A stretch of DNA of 64,000 nt from Lojkania enalia (lineage: Eukaryota > Ascomycota > Dothideomycetes > Pleosporales). Below are positions 23,445 to 35,033 of this stretch, piece by piece. The translations under genes and the position numbers were made by a program. The stretch is taken from assembly GCA_010094045.1 (NCBI GenBank), contig ML986598.1, positions 186,001 through 250,000 on the forward strand, given 5' to 3'. How positions within the stretch are numbered: position 1 is the stretch's first letter; each line of letters opens with the position of its first letter. The notes under the pieces were generated by a model. It searched no databases. It worked only from the letters and a program-made list of their open reading frames with translations, and had not been told where the DNA came from.

Positions 23445-25109
23445 TTAGGATGCACCGGAAGACTGCATTGTACTGGAGTGATCTACCCCACTAGAAATAT
23501 TTCCACTCGCTTCTTCGGAAGTTTGGTGACCGTTGATGTACGGAGTCGCTTCATGCGTTAGTTCGGACGGTGGAGGCCCTTCGATGTGATCGATATGAAC
23601 ATCTTCCTGAGCGGATGGCAAACTCTGTAGCTGCGATGTAGGAGCGTCTGGACTGACGGTTATGCCGGTTGAAACCAGTGATGGCAGGGAGTGCCCGTTT
23701 ACAACGGGCATATTCCTTACAGCCCGGATACTAGCGGCCGAGTCCATCGAAGATCTCCTATCTGCGGCGTCATGTGGTAGTTCATATTCATGACGAAGTC
23801 TAGCAATTGGGCCTGGATGGGATAGTGGCCGTGGCGATCTGGATCTTGGCCTGTCGGGATGCATTATTGTGTCTAGCATATAGTGTCGGACACCAGATGT
23901 AGCAGTTAGACTCCCTACCGTTGTTGCTTGCGAAAGTCGCACACTCTCAAGGCTGATGACGCTGGGATGGTGGGTGACAACACTCATGTCGTCAAAGCCA
24001 TGGCCAGATCCAAAGACGTCGTGGGAGCGGCGACCGTGATTGCGGTCGATGGAAACCTCCGCACGCCAGGTCCTGAAATCAGTGAAATATGTTATCTGAT
24101 CTCGAATCCAAACCTCCCGTTCTTCTTCATTCATCTGCGTGAGCCTATCTTTATCGCGCTCAAAGAGCTTCATTGCCTCAGCGACGCCCCTATCTTTCGC
24201 ATCCTTGTCCTGATCTGATCCTGAACTTTTATTATGCTTGCTTTCAGGCGGTGACGCTTCTATACTTTTACTTTCGTCTACTTCTCTACCAACGGCATAC
24301 TCGTTTGTGACCGATGGTTGAGGCACGGGACGTTTTCCGTCGCTCTTAGCTCTCATCTCCATCCTTCGCCGGGCGTTTCCTCTCAAACGGAACTTCCTTA
24401 GGAATGGGAGATCCCTTATTTTATGCTTCAAATGTGTTATAAATTTCCTAGTGCTTGGAGACCTTGCTCCGCGAGGGCCCTGAACATCCACAGTGTTCGA
24501 CATAGAAGCATCAGGTGCAGGACCGGTAGAGGTTGTTTTGGGTGCCGACGGCTCAACATTTTCAATAGCAGGTGAACTGGTATCATGAAAAAGCCGAGGA
24601 ACCCCTGAACCATGATGATGGTGTTCATTGTTAGACATGCCATGCCCCTCGCTGGATGGTCCACCTGGTGATTGTTCAGGAACGCTGGCAAGAGTTGGTG
24701 ATCCAACTACTACAAGGGATCGCACCATTTCAATTAGTGTTGAGCGAAAGTTCGTATATAAAGGGCTAGGGTCATTCGTCTCGGTGGAAATTAAGGAGAG
24801 AGAAGTGGCGTTACGTCCACCAAACGCTATCCATTTTTGTCCACAATATTTGCATCGGACGTGACTGATGTGGCCTTTTCGAATCCGTACTTTGACAATG
24901 GTTCCCCTATGAAGATGATGACATCGAGAACAGTTTCCATGAATGGGAATCCTGTAATATCCAGATGGCATTGACCTGAGCGAGCTGATACTGGTGGTAG
25001 ATACTGAGTCCTGTCTGGGCGGACTGATCTGTGAGAAATTTGGACCTTGGGGGGGATCCACGGAAGGTAAGGCTGTGGCTGAAGGGCCCGCTGATGGAAA
25101 ATCCTCCAT
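23445..25109 (-). CDS. Fungal protein with N-terminal CxxC-CxxC motif, unknown role
   Basis: Uninterrupted ATG frame of 554 codons. A compact N-terminal module has C60-x-x-C63, then C86-x-x-C89 with flanking His residues, followed by KWIAFGGRNATSLSLIS. It is likely a single zinc-binding site, in which CRKYCG-like spacing recalls zinc ribbons. The rest is long, polar and probably disordered, rich in Ser, Pro and His. One helical, charged block (about 300-350, KLFERDKDRLTQMNEEERE) is followed by a conserved-looking FTDFRTWRAEV. I do not recognise a named family; similar long polar proteins with such a module are restricted to Pezizomycotina. No neighbour suggests function. Confidence 0.75.
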   Translation of the reverse strand: MEDFPSAGPSATALPSVDPPQGPNFSQISPPRQDSVSTTSISSLRSMPSGYYRIPIHGNCSRCHHLHRGTIVKVRIRKGHISHVRCKYCGQKWIAFGGRNATSLSLISTETNDPSPLYTNFRSTLIEMVRSLVVVGSPTLASVPEQSPGGPSSEGHGMSNNEHHHHGSGVPRLFHDTSSPAIENVEPSAPKTTSTGPAPDASMSNTVDVQGPRGARSPSTRKFITHLKHKIRDLPFLRKFRLRGNARRRMEMRAKSDGKRPVPQPSVTNEYAVGREVDESKSIEASPPESKHNKSSGSDQDKDAKDRGVAEAMKLFERDKDRLTQMNEEEREVWIRDQITYFTDFRTWRAEVSIDRNHGRRSHDVFGSGHGFDDMSVVTHHPSVISLESVRLSQATTVGSLTATSGVRHYMLDTIMHPDRPRSRSPRPLSHPGPIARLRHEYELPHDAADRRSSMDSAASIRAVRNMPVVNGHSLPSLVSTGITVSPDAPTSQLQSLPSAQEDVHIDHIEGPPPSELTHEATPYINGHQTSEEASGNISSGVDHSSTMQSSGAS

Positions 25110-26373
25110 TGGGCGTTAAAAGAAAACCACAATAGCTGACGTTGGTTCGCCTTGGGTTTTGCCCCTTATGTCGAAAGTCGGTCCCAATAACAGCATTGGA
25201 TTAAAGACTTGAAAAAGGAAATGTCGAACGTAGAATTGACGAAAAAAAAAAGATTAAACGAGAAACACGGAACCTATCGAGTTCAATTGTTGTTATAATG
25301 GACCTAAAATCCTAGGGAAGATGATGGATCAGCCGTGGTGCATATTAACGAGGGGCGAAATGGTGAGGCTGCAGAGAAGAGCGATGGCCTGGTACACGGT
25401 CCACATGCTATTTATTAAAATGAGGCAGAGGGCGGACTTGCGTTCACGCCTGCCTGGGAATCTGGAAGAGCTTCATCTGGACCCCGACAGTAGGTAAAAA
25501 TGTTGAGGTTTGTGGCGCAGGAACGAGCTGAGCCACCACATAGGATCCGGATTTGGAAAGTTGGGGGCTAGGTACTTGGCACACTCATGAGTTTACGACC
25601 CGGAGAGGACGAAATTGGACAAGACTAATCAATCAGCAATCAGGCAGAGACCAGGGAATGAGAAGGCGTATAACGCAGTATGGCGAGAGTGCCACGAGGA
25701 AACTAGAAGAACTCAGCATACTCTAGATGCCAGAGTCAGAAAAACAATTTAGCCTACAACAAGGAGTAATCTACGTGAGCATTTACATGGATAGTATCCT
25801 CTTACAAAACTCCGCAGAGCACGATCTAGGAGCTAGGAAGCGAATGGTCGTACGCCCTGATGGACTGATTGTATAGGCTGCGATGGAGGTAAGGCAGCTT
25901 TCGCTCATGCCACATTATGCTAGCACTGCCTCCCGCATTTCATATGCACCTGACATTACACAACTGGGCATCGGGGAGAAAACTGAACATAATTGTATGA
26001 TCGGACATTGGGGGAACGACGGTAGAGGGCTGAACAATAGCCGGCCTCTTCTGCGCCCCTAGTTCACAGCCCCGCTTGCTGCAGTGTCTTAGAACGTGCT
26101 GAACTTCTGCCGGATAGCATCGAATGCAATCGGAAAGAACTGATTTGATGAACATAGGATCATGCGATGGGAACGGTGAATGTTGGATAGGTAATTTAGT
26201 AGCGGGTCGGTGCTCGCACGTGAGAAGTGCGTGATTGGCTAGCAGGCATAGGCTGACTAACGCGCTCGCCAAGAGCCCACACTTGGCGTCGCGGCTTCCA
26301 AAATCCTCAACTTTGCGAATTCGCTTAACGCAACGACAATATCATACAGGACGAGCACCGACAAGCCGCCATC
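25110..26373. other. Divergent promoter region upstream of RPS18
   Basis: This 1.26 kb stretch lies between the divergent zinc-motif gene and RPS18. It must hold the strong ribosomal-protein promoter. No specific element could be assigned with confidence, and the short frames at 25940-26472 (minus) lack family signals. Confidence 0.35.
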
Positions 26374-27366
26374 ATGTGTAAGTACGCCCATTTTTATTTT
26401 AATATGATTGTACATCGAAGACCTCTCGATATCTACGATCGCATCGGACACCTGTTCAGCGGTTTTAGGCACCGAGGGTATTTCGAGGCGATATCCAACC
26501 TTTCCGCTGATACTGAAATACTGACTATTTCGTAGCGCTCGTCTCCGGAGAGAAGTCGAAGTACGTATCCATCACCGTTTCTAGCCCATAATCCCTCCAG
26601 CATCACCTTACTGTCGCATCTCGATCCTCCGCTATTTTATTCCGCACGGCCTTATTACGCCGCAAAAAATATCAACTTAAACGCCGACATGGGAGAGTGC
26701 ATAATGATATGTACAATTACTTTCGCATAAAACTTAAATAAGTGGCGAGGCTTCGATTGTTCGCATGTGCAGTCTGAAGTAGCGGACGGTCGAAGCATGA
26801 TTTCGAAGTGCTGCAATATTAGCGGTTACAGCGGGAATAAATACTGTGGCGGGCATTATGCTGACAGTTGGCAGCTTCCAATACATCATCCGTTTGTTGA
26901 ACACAAACGTTGATGGCAAGCAGAAGGTCATGTACGCCTTGACCAAGATCAAGGGTGTCGGTCGCCGATACTCCAACTTGGTCTGTAAGAAGGCCGATGT
27001 TGATCTCACCAAGCGTGCCGGTGACCTTACCTCCGAAGAGTTGGAGCGCATTGTTACGATCATCCAGAACCCCCTACAGTGTACGAATGCTATCCCATTA
27101 TATTTAGTTGAATGCAAGGGCTGATGGTTACAGACAAAATTCCCACCTGGTTCCTTAACAGGCAACGCGACATTGTCGATGGCAAGAATAGCCAGGTCCT
27201 CGCAAACGGCGTTGATAGTAAGCTTCGTGAAGATTTGGAGCGCTTGAAGAAGATCCGCGCCCACCGTGGTCTGCGACACTATTGGGGCCTCCGTGTCCGT
27301 GGTCAACATTCCAAGACGACGGGCCGTCGCGGTCGCACTGTTGGTGTCTCCAAGAAGAAGGGATAA
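26374..27366 (+). CDS. RPS18: 40S ribosomal protein S18 (uS13)
   Basis: Exons 26374-26377, 26536-26560, 26875-27080 and 27134-27366 give 155 residues. The first exon is only ATGT; the second codes CGCTC... to make MSLVSGEKS, and the third starts [15 protein letters not shown]. The rest is diagnostic: [51 protein letters not shown] and a basic KKKG end. uS13 sits in the head of the small subunit and contacts tRNA and the large subunit. Donor choice in exon 3 (CAGT|GTACGA) is fixed by the protein: it restores Gln-Tyr-Lys-Ile. The first two introns are 158 and 314 nt, long for this window, as is common in ribosomal protein genes. Confidence 0.96.
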
Positions 27367-28685
27367 ACGTTTTCATTGGCGCTGGGCAGCTGGGGAGCTT
27401 GTGTGGTGGTGGCGTGGGGAAACCAAGGACAATGGGCGGTGCACATACGGTGTTTTATCTGATGGCATTGATTGGCTTTCAAGCTCTTACTTCATGCGGC
27501 TCTCTGCACGGTAGGCGAAGAAAGGGATATAGTCCCGGGGAGGGTAAGGGTTGGTCCTTACAACAGCCTGTGCCAAAAAATCACACAATCTGATCCCAGT
27601 CATCTCAACAGTCGCGCTATTTCCCATCCTGCCCTTTCCCTGCTACGTGGAGCCTCGATTTTACCTATTTCTCCCACTAGAAAGTCTCCGCGATGCAGAT
27701 GGCGAATCGTTCTCTGAAGCTATGGTGTGGCTTTAAACAAGCTGGCGCCCAGACTTGCGTTGATTGGTGAATCTCACAAGGGCCGCATGCTCGGCCAAAG
27801 TACTGCGAACCACGCACTCCACGTCACACCTCTGGTCCTCTCCACTAACGGAGGAACAAGTCGGTCGAAAGTCGAGTGTCTCAAATGCAACCGTGTCTCC
27901 TGACTTCCAGAGAGTTGTCCTTGTGGACTGTAGGCGGGACGGACCGTTAACGGCCATTTGCTTTTGTCTCCGGCTAGAACGCTTTGAGGGCCATCTAAGG
28001 GTTTGGAGTGGGACTCTTAACACTCTCACGCTGTACAATGATCTGAGGAAATAGAAGAGAATACACAAGGCTGTTGTGGACGACCCCGGCGCTTCAACCG
28101 GTTCTTCATTATGTCTCAGACGCCCTTCGTGGGCATCCAGCATGTTGTCACACCATTCGGCTCCTCTCCCAACCCTCCCATTCCCCCAGTCCATTGCCAG
28201 ATTGTCTTGCCAAGTCTGGAGTGCGTCTCCGCTGTCCATGCCCCTTGTCCACCCATGCTCAAATACCCACGCACCCATCTAGAGCCTTCTTACCCCATGT
28301 GGGCGTACGGGAGCCATCGGGGCCCACACGTCGGCCTACCGTCTCCGAGCAGTAGGGTCTAATTTCCACCTCTCCGCCATCTATAGACCCTAGAACATGC
28401 GAGGTGCAGAATGCATATCTTGGACGTATGCACTGTTGTTCGTCCAAGAGAGGCATATAAGCTCGGGATTCGCTCTTCGTTGCTGCATCTGGCGCTGTCC
28501 AGGTTCTCCATCCCGTTCTACAGCCCCATACCCTGCGGGCTTGTTGCGTACGATCCCGTGTACGTAGCTCTCGCCGCTTTGTATTATCAGATTATCAGAC
28601 TGTCCTTCTCTGCTACATCTCTATATACATAGACGAGATCGTATTACTATTTTCTTCGATTCACTCAGAGGACGATAACTTCAAC
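27367..28685. other. Intergenic between RPS18 and the Ser/Pro-rich gene
   Basis: This stretch of 1.3 kb begins with the RPS18 3' region. A minus-strand frame at 27733-28278 and several plus frames overlap without any domain, so none is called. CTATATACATAG at about 28620-28631 lies about 60 bases before the next ATG and could be a core promoter. Confidence 0.35.
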
Positions 28686-29381
28686 ATGGCAACAAGAGCG
28701 CTTGCTCCACCACCACGGACACCATCACCCAAGATTCGCATCCACCGCTCCCAGTCCTTCGACTCACCCTCTAGCCGTGGTAGCAATGTAACCCCCATAG
28801 ACGACTCACCCTACTCCAAATCCGCAAACTCCATCATCTCCAAACCCCTCCCAGCCTACAATGCCCTTCAAGCCGCCGAGCAAGCCATGATCCAGCGAAA
28901 CAAAGTAATGCTGAACACCAAGATGAGCGACGAATCTATGCTCTCCTCCAGCTCGACCTCGGACTCCATGTCTAGCCTGGAAAGCTCCCCCGTCTCTCCA
29001 ACCTCGGACTCGGAATTCGGACTCTTCGCTTCGGGCTCTCCAATGCCATCCGCACCCTCACCACCAAGTTTCCACCCAACCTCCTCCCGCTTCGCAATGA
29101 ATACTACGCCCCAGGCCCTTCCCGCACCACCATCAGCTATCACAGATAGCACCGTCGAAATCGTGACCCCAGATTTCTCGCTCTACCAGGATACGTCGAG
29201 TCCCATGTACGACCCCTGGCTTGTGCGCGTCGTGCTCGATATGTATGATGTGCGGGGCTTCGACTGGATGATGATTGCGGAGCCGATTGAGAGGATTTGG
29301 GGATTTCGGACGAGCAGTGCGGAGGTGTTGGGGATTTTGAGTGGGAATGGGAGGGTGAGAAATAGGATTTGGTGGGATTGA
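28686..29381 (+). CDS. Conserved fungal hypothetical protein, Ser/Pro-rich
   Basis: Single-exon ATG frame of 231 residues. Residues 1-165 are rich in Ser, Pro and Thr (HRSQSFDSPSS; SSSSTSDSMSSLESSP), with many possible proline-directed phosphorylation sites. The last about 60 residues are ordered and aromatic: YDPWLVRVVLDMYDVRGFDW, then IERIWGFRTSSAEVLGIL and RNRIWWD at the end. I do not recognise a characterised family. The contrast between a disordered head and a compact tail, plus normal codon use, makes it a real gene. No function is proposed. Confidence 0.75.
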   Translation: MATRALAPPPRTPSPKIRIHRSQSFDSPSSRGSNVTPIDDSPYSKSANSIISKPLPAYNALQAAEQAMIQRNKVMLNTKMSDESMLSSSSTSDSMSSLESSPVSPTSDSEFGLFASGSPMPSAPSPPSFHPTSSRFAMNTTPQALPAPPSAITDSTVEIVTPDFSLYQDTSSPMYDPWLVRVVLDMYDVRGFDWMMIAEPIERIWGFRTSSAEVLGILSGNGRVRNRIWWD

Positions 29382-31730
29382 AGGGGAGGTGATGGGCGTG
29401 TGGAGACATGTTAGGGATCGTGAGAGGGGTAGGTATTGAGCTGTGTTAGTTCGGAAGGGAGAAGTGAGGTTGGTTATGGAGTTGATGATTTTCCTTAGTA
29501 TTTTCTTTTGGAATGGGGTTAGGAAGAATTGGTATTGCGTTCCGGTGAATCTTTTTTTTTTTTTTTTTTTTTTGGGATTTTTTGTTTTTGGCTTTTTTTT
29601 CGTTTTTTTTTTTTTTTTTTTTTGGGATTTTTGGCTTCGGCTTTGTTTTCGTTTGTTTTTTTTTTTTTTTTGTTTCTGCTTTCTTATCTTGTTTTTCTGT
29701 TCACTTGGCTTTGAGATCCGCATTTCTGGGGGAGATGGTTCTGGTCTGCATTTGTGCGACGATTATGACTTGACAACGACGTTATGAAAGAAGGTGTCTG
29801 GCACACCCAGCATGACTTACGACTAATAGCTACGAAATTACGATATTATGTACGTAGATACGTTCTCAATCAATCTCCAATCTGGCATCAGTATCATCCA
29901 TCAATCACCACGATTCTTCCCAACAGTCTCGAGGCACGCACTCTCAACGTGCACTTCGGAGACCGCAGAAATCTCGGGGGATCCAAAAGACCCTGAAAAA
30001 ATCGCGCATCTGGCTGAGATCTCACGACACAAGAAAGTGACTAGAAAATAGACTTTGAGATTGAAATGGAGGGTACAGGGATGGCTGACAGCAAAGAGCA
30101 AAAGAACGTACCATGGTACTTACCCGTTCCCTCTTACGATCGGTGGTCTGCCAAATTTAGCGCCGAGGGGGGAGGAGGGAGGGAAAAGAAGGTCTCAGAT
30201 CCACTATCTCTTGCCGTGATGTCTGCTTTCTATACTACCGTAAGCGCCCAAAACCTGTTGCTTCGTGCAGATGAAGCAGGTTTGGGAGCAACGGTTATCA
30301 AAGGGGGAGATTTGCCGTAGGCCAATGGATTGAGGTTGTGGACGCGTTGGGCTTAGGTAGTGGCGAAGATACAGAGGTGATAGTGCAGATGTTCGGGTGT
30401 TGAAACGGAGAGTCTTGAAGCAGGAGGGTAGGGTTGAAGCATTATTGGTCAATGGGTTGGTCTGAGGCATGGTTGGAGTGTGATGCAGATTGGCAAGGTA
30501 GGCAATCTATCTGTGGTGCTAGGGAGTAAAATGTCCTTCATATCTGCAGTAGATCGTAGGCTACGTTAGATAAGTCTGGTGTCTGCGTTAGACCGGAGTA
30601 ATTTATTCGAGTATATCTCGATTTTGGAGCAGCAGGACTCTTTCTGTAGCCTCAGACGTTGGGATCCGTTCAACGGAAGGAGAATGTTGCAATGGGATGC
30701 GGCTTGAGGGATAGAGGCATGATTGCAAGCGGGGTCGAAAACTGTGAGCTGTCCACCACATTCTGCAGAGACCCTTGCCCGCTAAGGTATCATGCAGACC
30801 TCTATGTTTCCATATAGTCAACATCGGGATGAGCAAGGGACAGCAACTCTCACTGGCTCAGAAAACTGTTCCAAGCGTTTGGGCGTATGGCGTGACATCC
30901 TCGGAGCCGCCCGTTAATCTACCGAGAGCGTTGCGAGAAAGTTATTTCCTCGAGAAAACCATTAAGTTCGTGAAGTCGAGTTGGTGGTGGTGGTGGTCGC
31001 GATATGGGAAGCCCGCGCTAACCTGCAGCAAGATGCATCTCGGCTAACACCTGTCAGGTCATGACTGGTCAAAAGTCAATTTTGTTCTGCGCATCGTAGA
31101 CCAATTCAGGTCACCCGCATGAGTGCGGAAGCTTGAAAGAAGAATAGAAAAATGACTCGAATATCGTGGTACCACTCGCGATGGTCAAAGCGCCAGCATG
31201 CCGTGGTGACAACCGTTGGGGTGGTAATTAACAAATTGGGAAATACACGATAGATCCCTGAGCCCATTCGAAATGAACAAGAGACACTACCATAGAATTT
31301 GTGTCAACTTGAACATAAGTTAGAGGGATTATCTAGATTCATGCTCTTGCACTATATTACTGTCGGCAGATTGATGGTATTAAGCTACTTAAATTGGGCC
31401 TGGGGTGAGGGAGGTGAACACGAGTTCGTGACTATGTTCCTCTGCTAGTCACAAGACTGAAAGCGAAAGCGAGGCTGGCAGACTTGCTAGCTCACCTTCT
31501 CGCCGTTAAGAAGGGCGTCATGGTCATTGGATAGGGCAGCCATGGCCGCGAGGAAATCATGGCCACGACCCTCAAGTTTGTTGGCGTGCTTCGGCAGAGG
31601 ATTGGAGTCGAGACAGGGCGTATAACCAGGCCTGTTCAACGCCTCCAAATGTGTAGTGCCCGTAAAGTTCCTTCATCGCACGTAAAGTGGAGCATACTGC
31701 ACGTGCCGTAGTCCCAAGACATGTTTCCAT
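29382..31730. other. Intergenic, 2.3 kb, with T-rich tandem repeat
   Basis: This region follows the stop of the Ser/Pro-rich gene. It contains the T-rich repeat listed separately and a possible tiny spliced gene near 31445-31667 (see findings). The plus frame at 30066-30320 has an ATG but no domain. No other feature is supported. Confidence 0.35.
29552..29672. repeat. Imperfect tandem repeat, T-tract plus GGGATTTTT-GGCTTT unit
   Basis: Two to three imperfect copies of a unit occur in a row. Each has a long T run, then GGGATTTTT, then GGCTT and a second T run ending in CG. The runs reach 20-24 T. Long reading frames on either strand here are artefacts of this composition. Read lengths of T-runs may be inaccurate. 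Confidence 0.7.
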
Positions 31731-32669
31731 TCAGTCCTCTTCATCAACGACGGCCATGTCTAGTACCTCTAGATTTCCTCTACCTTTTAGTTGTCCTCCA
31801 ATGAAATCGGTCAGTGTCCTAACAGCTCCAGGATCGACGAATCCCACCGCTTCCCACTCATCGCCTACTACCTCCTGGCTCTCCACCTCCTCCATCAGCC
31901 CTAATATCGTGTCTTTCACCGTTCTAGGCCCCTTATCCTCGTTCTCATTGGCGTTTTCGGAAACCTGGGCTTTAGGGGCAGATTTGACGGAGTGTTTCAA
32001 CATTGGCGTGGGGCAAGTAACTCTTAGGCGCATTCGGGCCTTGGCCACAGCTATCGGCTGGTGTGCAATGAGAGCCTTCATGGCGATGTTCGCCTGCTTT
32101 TTGGCATCCTTTCCGGCCATAACGCCCCGCCATCGGGGGAGTTGTTTGGTTTCTCCATTGGCTTCTACATTGCTGCCGCCCGCTCCCTCTGACTTCGCAA
32201 GTGTCTCCAGTGCCTTCTCGATCATGTTTGTGGTATAAGGTAGTTTCGTCTTTGGATTCACCAGCTTCGATGCGACAATGTTGATGACCTCGTTATGTGT
32301 CCGGTCAAGCTGTGCCTTTCGCTCCTCGTCGCCCACTTGGATATCTCCTTTGTCTAGAATATGTATCATGATGTCCTTCCGGGACATGCCCTTGCCAAAT
32401 GATTTCTCGAGATCTGCCTTGGGCGCAACCTCACCCCGACTGACATTTAGGAAGACATCTTGAATTTGAACGACGTTGTCCAGGTCCTTCTCTATCTCCT
32501 GTCGCCATTCGAGGACTTTATTCTTGTAGCATGCGATCTCGTAGCGCTTCTTCCCTAGGTGATGTCAGTTGGAGCGGTGTGGAGGTGGGGGGGCGGGCGG
32601 ACCTTTCTTCATGCGCACGTACGAGACGTTGGTGAGTTTGATCTGGTTCATGGGCTGGTTGATCGGCAT
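31731..32669 (-). CDS. SDO1: Ribosome maturation protein SDO1 (SBDS family)
   Basis: Exons 32669-32603 and 32554-31731 give 296 residues. The N-terminus MPINQPMNQIKLTNVSYVRM leads into KKGKKRYEIACYKNKVLEWR, the start of the FYSH domain of SBDS proteins. QDVFLNVSRGEVAPKADLEK and FGKGMSRKDIMIHILDKGDI are conserved. The middle domain keeps NPKTKLPYTTNMIEKAL, followed by a variable insertion (GAGGSNVEANGETK). SDO1, with the GTPase Efl1, releases Tif6/eIF6 from 60S subunits in the cytosol. It is longer than the 250-residue yeast and human proteins, because of that insertion and an acidic tail ending VDEED. The 48-nt intron uses the donor GTCCGC, weak but fixed by the protein frame. Confidence 0.93.
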
Positions 32670-33350
32670 CTTGAATGTCGTATCGCTGCGTTTGCAGTCG
32701 CAGTCGCAGTGCGTTGATGGTGTAGCAGGGGCTTCTGCGCGAGCACAATGGATTTATAAAGCGCACACGGGCAACATTTTGGTGGGGAAAGAATGACCCA
32801 TGGTGAGTCTTCACAGGGCTGAGCCACGCTTTTCCCCATTGGGCGACCTGGGCAGGGACGAACCACGAGCGCATTATTAAAGGACGCGATGCGATGCAGG
32901 CGAGCTCCCAGTCGACTACGAATAGATGGACCATGGGCATGTGATGACAGCCTGATATTCATCTCCTATTCGCAGCCTTCGGCTCATTCCACAGTTCCAC
33001 ACCCGCAGGCCCGGGGGCTTTAGAGCAAAGCCTCGTGACCGGGAAGGTGTGACGCTAACTAGCGGTGGCTGGTGACCCCCGATAGGCCCAGCCGGCCTGC
33101 GTCATGCTCGGTTGCCTTTGACAACCGCCCCATTCACCGAAACATCCTTCTTCCCTCCTTCTCCAACTCATCACTCTCCTCTCCCTCGCTCAATTGCCAC
33201 TTTCCATTACATCGCTCGACAGTTCCGTTAGTTTCGTCTGTTATTCCTCCCCGCTGTCCTCTCAACACTGCGGTAGGCAGCATCTTCCCAGCTTATCGCA
33301 AGCGCCCGAGCTCAGGCAGCTCTGGCAGCTCATCCGTTGCCACCACCATT
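32670..33350. other. Divergent intergenic region between SDO1 and carboxypeptidase Y
   Basis: This holds the two promoters and leaders of divergent genes. The 200 bases before the carboxypeptidase ATG are C/T-rich. An open frame running in from 33072 continues into the carboxypeptidase frame, but its residues are Ser/Pro-rich and precede the signal peptide, so it is treated as leader. Confidence 0.5.
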
Positions 33351-35033
33351 ATGAAGGTCGCATCGTCGGCTCTGCTCATCGGAGCAGCCTCTGCGGCCAT
33401 CGCGCCGCCGCAGCAGGTTCTCAAGGTTTCTGAGCAGCTCAAGAACATTGACACCGACTCGTGGACAAAGCCGCTCCTCAATCTGGAGGAGTCGCTGAAG
33501 TCGCTGACCGGGGAAGCCCGCCGCATCTGGGATGAGGTAGCTCTCATGTTCCCAGAGTCCTTCGACAAGGCTTCGTTCTTCTCCGCGCCCAAGCCGCACA
33601 CCCGAAAGCCAGATAGCGAGTGGGACCACGTCGTCAAGGGCGCCGACGTCCAGAGCGTCTGGGTCAAAAATGCCAAGGGCGAGAAGGAGCGGGACATCGA
33701 TGGCAAGCTCGAGAACTACAACCTTAGGGTGAAGGCTGTCGATCCCAGCTCACTTGGCGTGGACAAGGTCAAGCAGTACAGCGGTTATCTCGATGACGAC
33801 GAGACGGACAAGCATCTCTTCTACTGTGAGTACCTAGATGGACCGCCCTGAGCCAACCTTTTGCTGACAGCACCAGGGTTCTTCGAGTCCCGCAACGACC
33901 CCGAAAACGACCCCGTTGTTCTCTGGCTCAATGGCGGCCCGGGCTGCTCTAGCTTGATGGGTCTCTTCATGGAGCTCGGTCCGTCGTCCGTTACCAAGAA
34001 GCTCGAAGTAAAGTACAACGACTTCTCCTGGAACAACAATGCTTCGGTCATCTTCCTTGACCAGCCCGTCAACGTCGGATACTCGTATAGTAGCAGCTCT
34101 GTCAGCAATACCGTCGCAGCTGGCAAAGACATCTATGCCCTCCTCACTCTTTTCTTCAAGCAATTCCCCCAATATGCCAAACAAGGCTTCCACATCGCTG
34201 GCGAGTCGTATGCCGGACACTATATCCCCGTCTTCGCCGCCGAGATTCTTTCTCATAAGAAGCGGAACATTAACTTGCAATCTATTCTCATTGGCAATGG
34301 TCTTACTGACGGCCTTACCCAATACGAGTACTACAAACCCATGGCCTGTGGAGAGGGCGGCTGGCCTGCTGTCCTCGATGAGGGCTCCTGCCAGTCGATG
34401 GAGAACGCATACCCCCGCTGTGCCAACCTCATCGAGAATTGCTATAACTCTGAGTCTGTCTGGACTTGTGTTCCCGCCTCGATCTACTGCAACAACGCTA
34501 TGATTGGCCCATACCAACGCACCGGCCAGAACGTCTATGATGTCCGACGCCCTTGCGGGGACAACAGCCTCTGCTACGATGAGATTGATTGGATCAGCTC
34601 TTATCTAAACAAGAAAGAGGTCATGAAAGCCGTCGGTGCGGAGGTCAATTCCTACGACAGCTGCAACTTTGACATTAACCGCAACTTCTTGCTCCAGGGT
34701 GACTGGATGAAGCCATACCACCGCGTCGTACCTAGTATCCTCAAGGAAATCCCTATCCTTGTCTACGCTGGTGATGCTGATTACATTTGCAACTGGCTCG
34801 GAAACAAAGCCTGGACCGAGGCTCTAGAGTGGCCTGGTCAGAAGGACTATGCCAAGGCCAAGCTAGAAGACCTCCTCCTCGGTGGCAAGGGGGATAAGAT
34901 TGGCGAGTTCAAGACGAGTGGCAACTTTACATTCATGAGGCTTCATGCGGGTGGACATATGGTTCCTTATGACCAGCCTGAGGCGTCTGCCGACTTCTTC
35001 ACGCGGTGGTTGTCCGGTGAGTTCTGGGAGTGA
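33351..35033 (+). CDS. cpyA: Carboxypeptidase Y homologue, vacuolar serine carboxypeptidase
   Basis: Exons 33351-33825 and 33877-35033 give 543 residues, the usual length. The ATG at 33351 starts a signal peptide ([20 protein letters not shown]); the upstream in-frame stretch would bury it. The propeptide runs to about 130. The S10 peptidase domain has the NGGPGCSS oxyanion region, GESYAGHY with catalytic Ser269, [11 protein letters not shown] with Asp460, and [13 protein letters not shown] with His519. Cys residues for the usual disulphides are present. It removes C-terminal residues from peptides in the vacuole and is made as a zymogen processed by other proteases. The 51-nt intron lies between LFY and WFFESR. 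Its promoter is shared divergently with SDO1. Confidence 0.96.

Noticed and set aside
27733..28278. 181-codon minus-strand frame downstream of RPS18.
   Set aside because: No domain, no family pattern, and overlapping frames of similar length on the other strand.
29133..29787. Long Lys-rich (minus) and Phe-rich (plus) frames.
   Set aside because: They are translations of the T-homopolymer repeat and the antisense of the Ser/Pro-rich gene.
33072..33350. N-terminal extension of carboxypeptidase Y by 93 residues.
   Set aside because: It would bury the signal peptide starting at 33351 and is Ser/Pro-rich leader translation.
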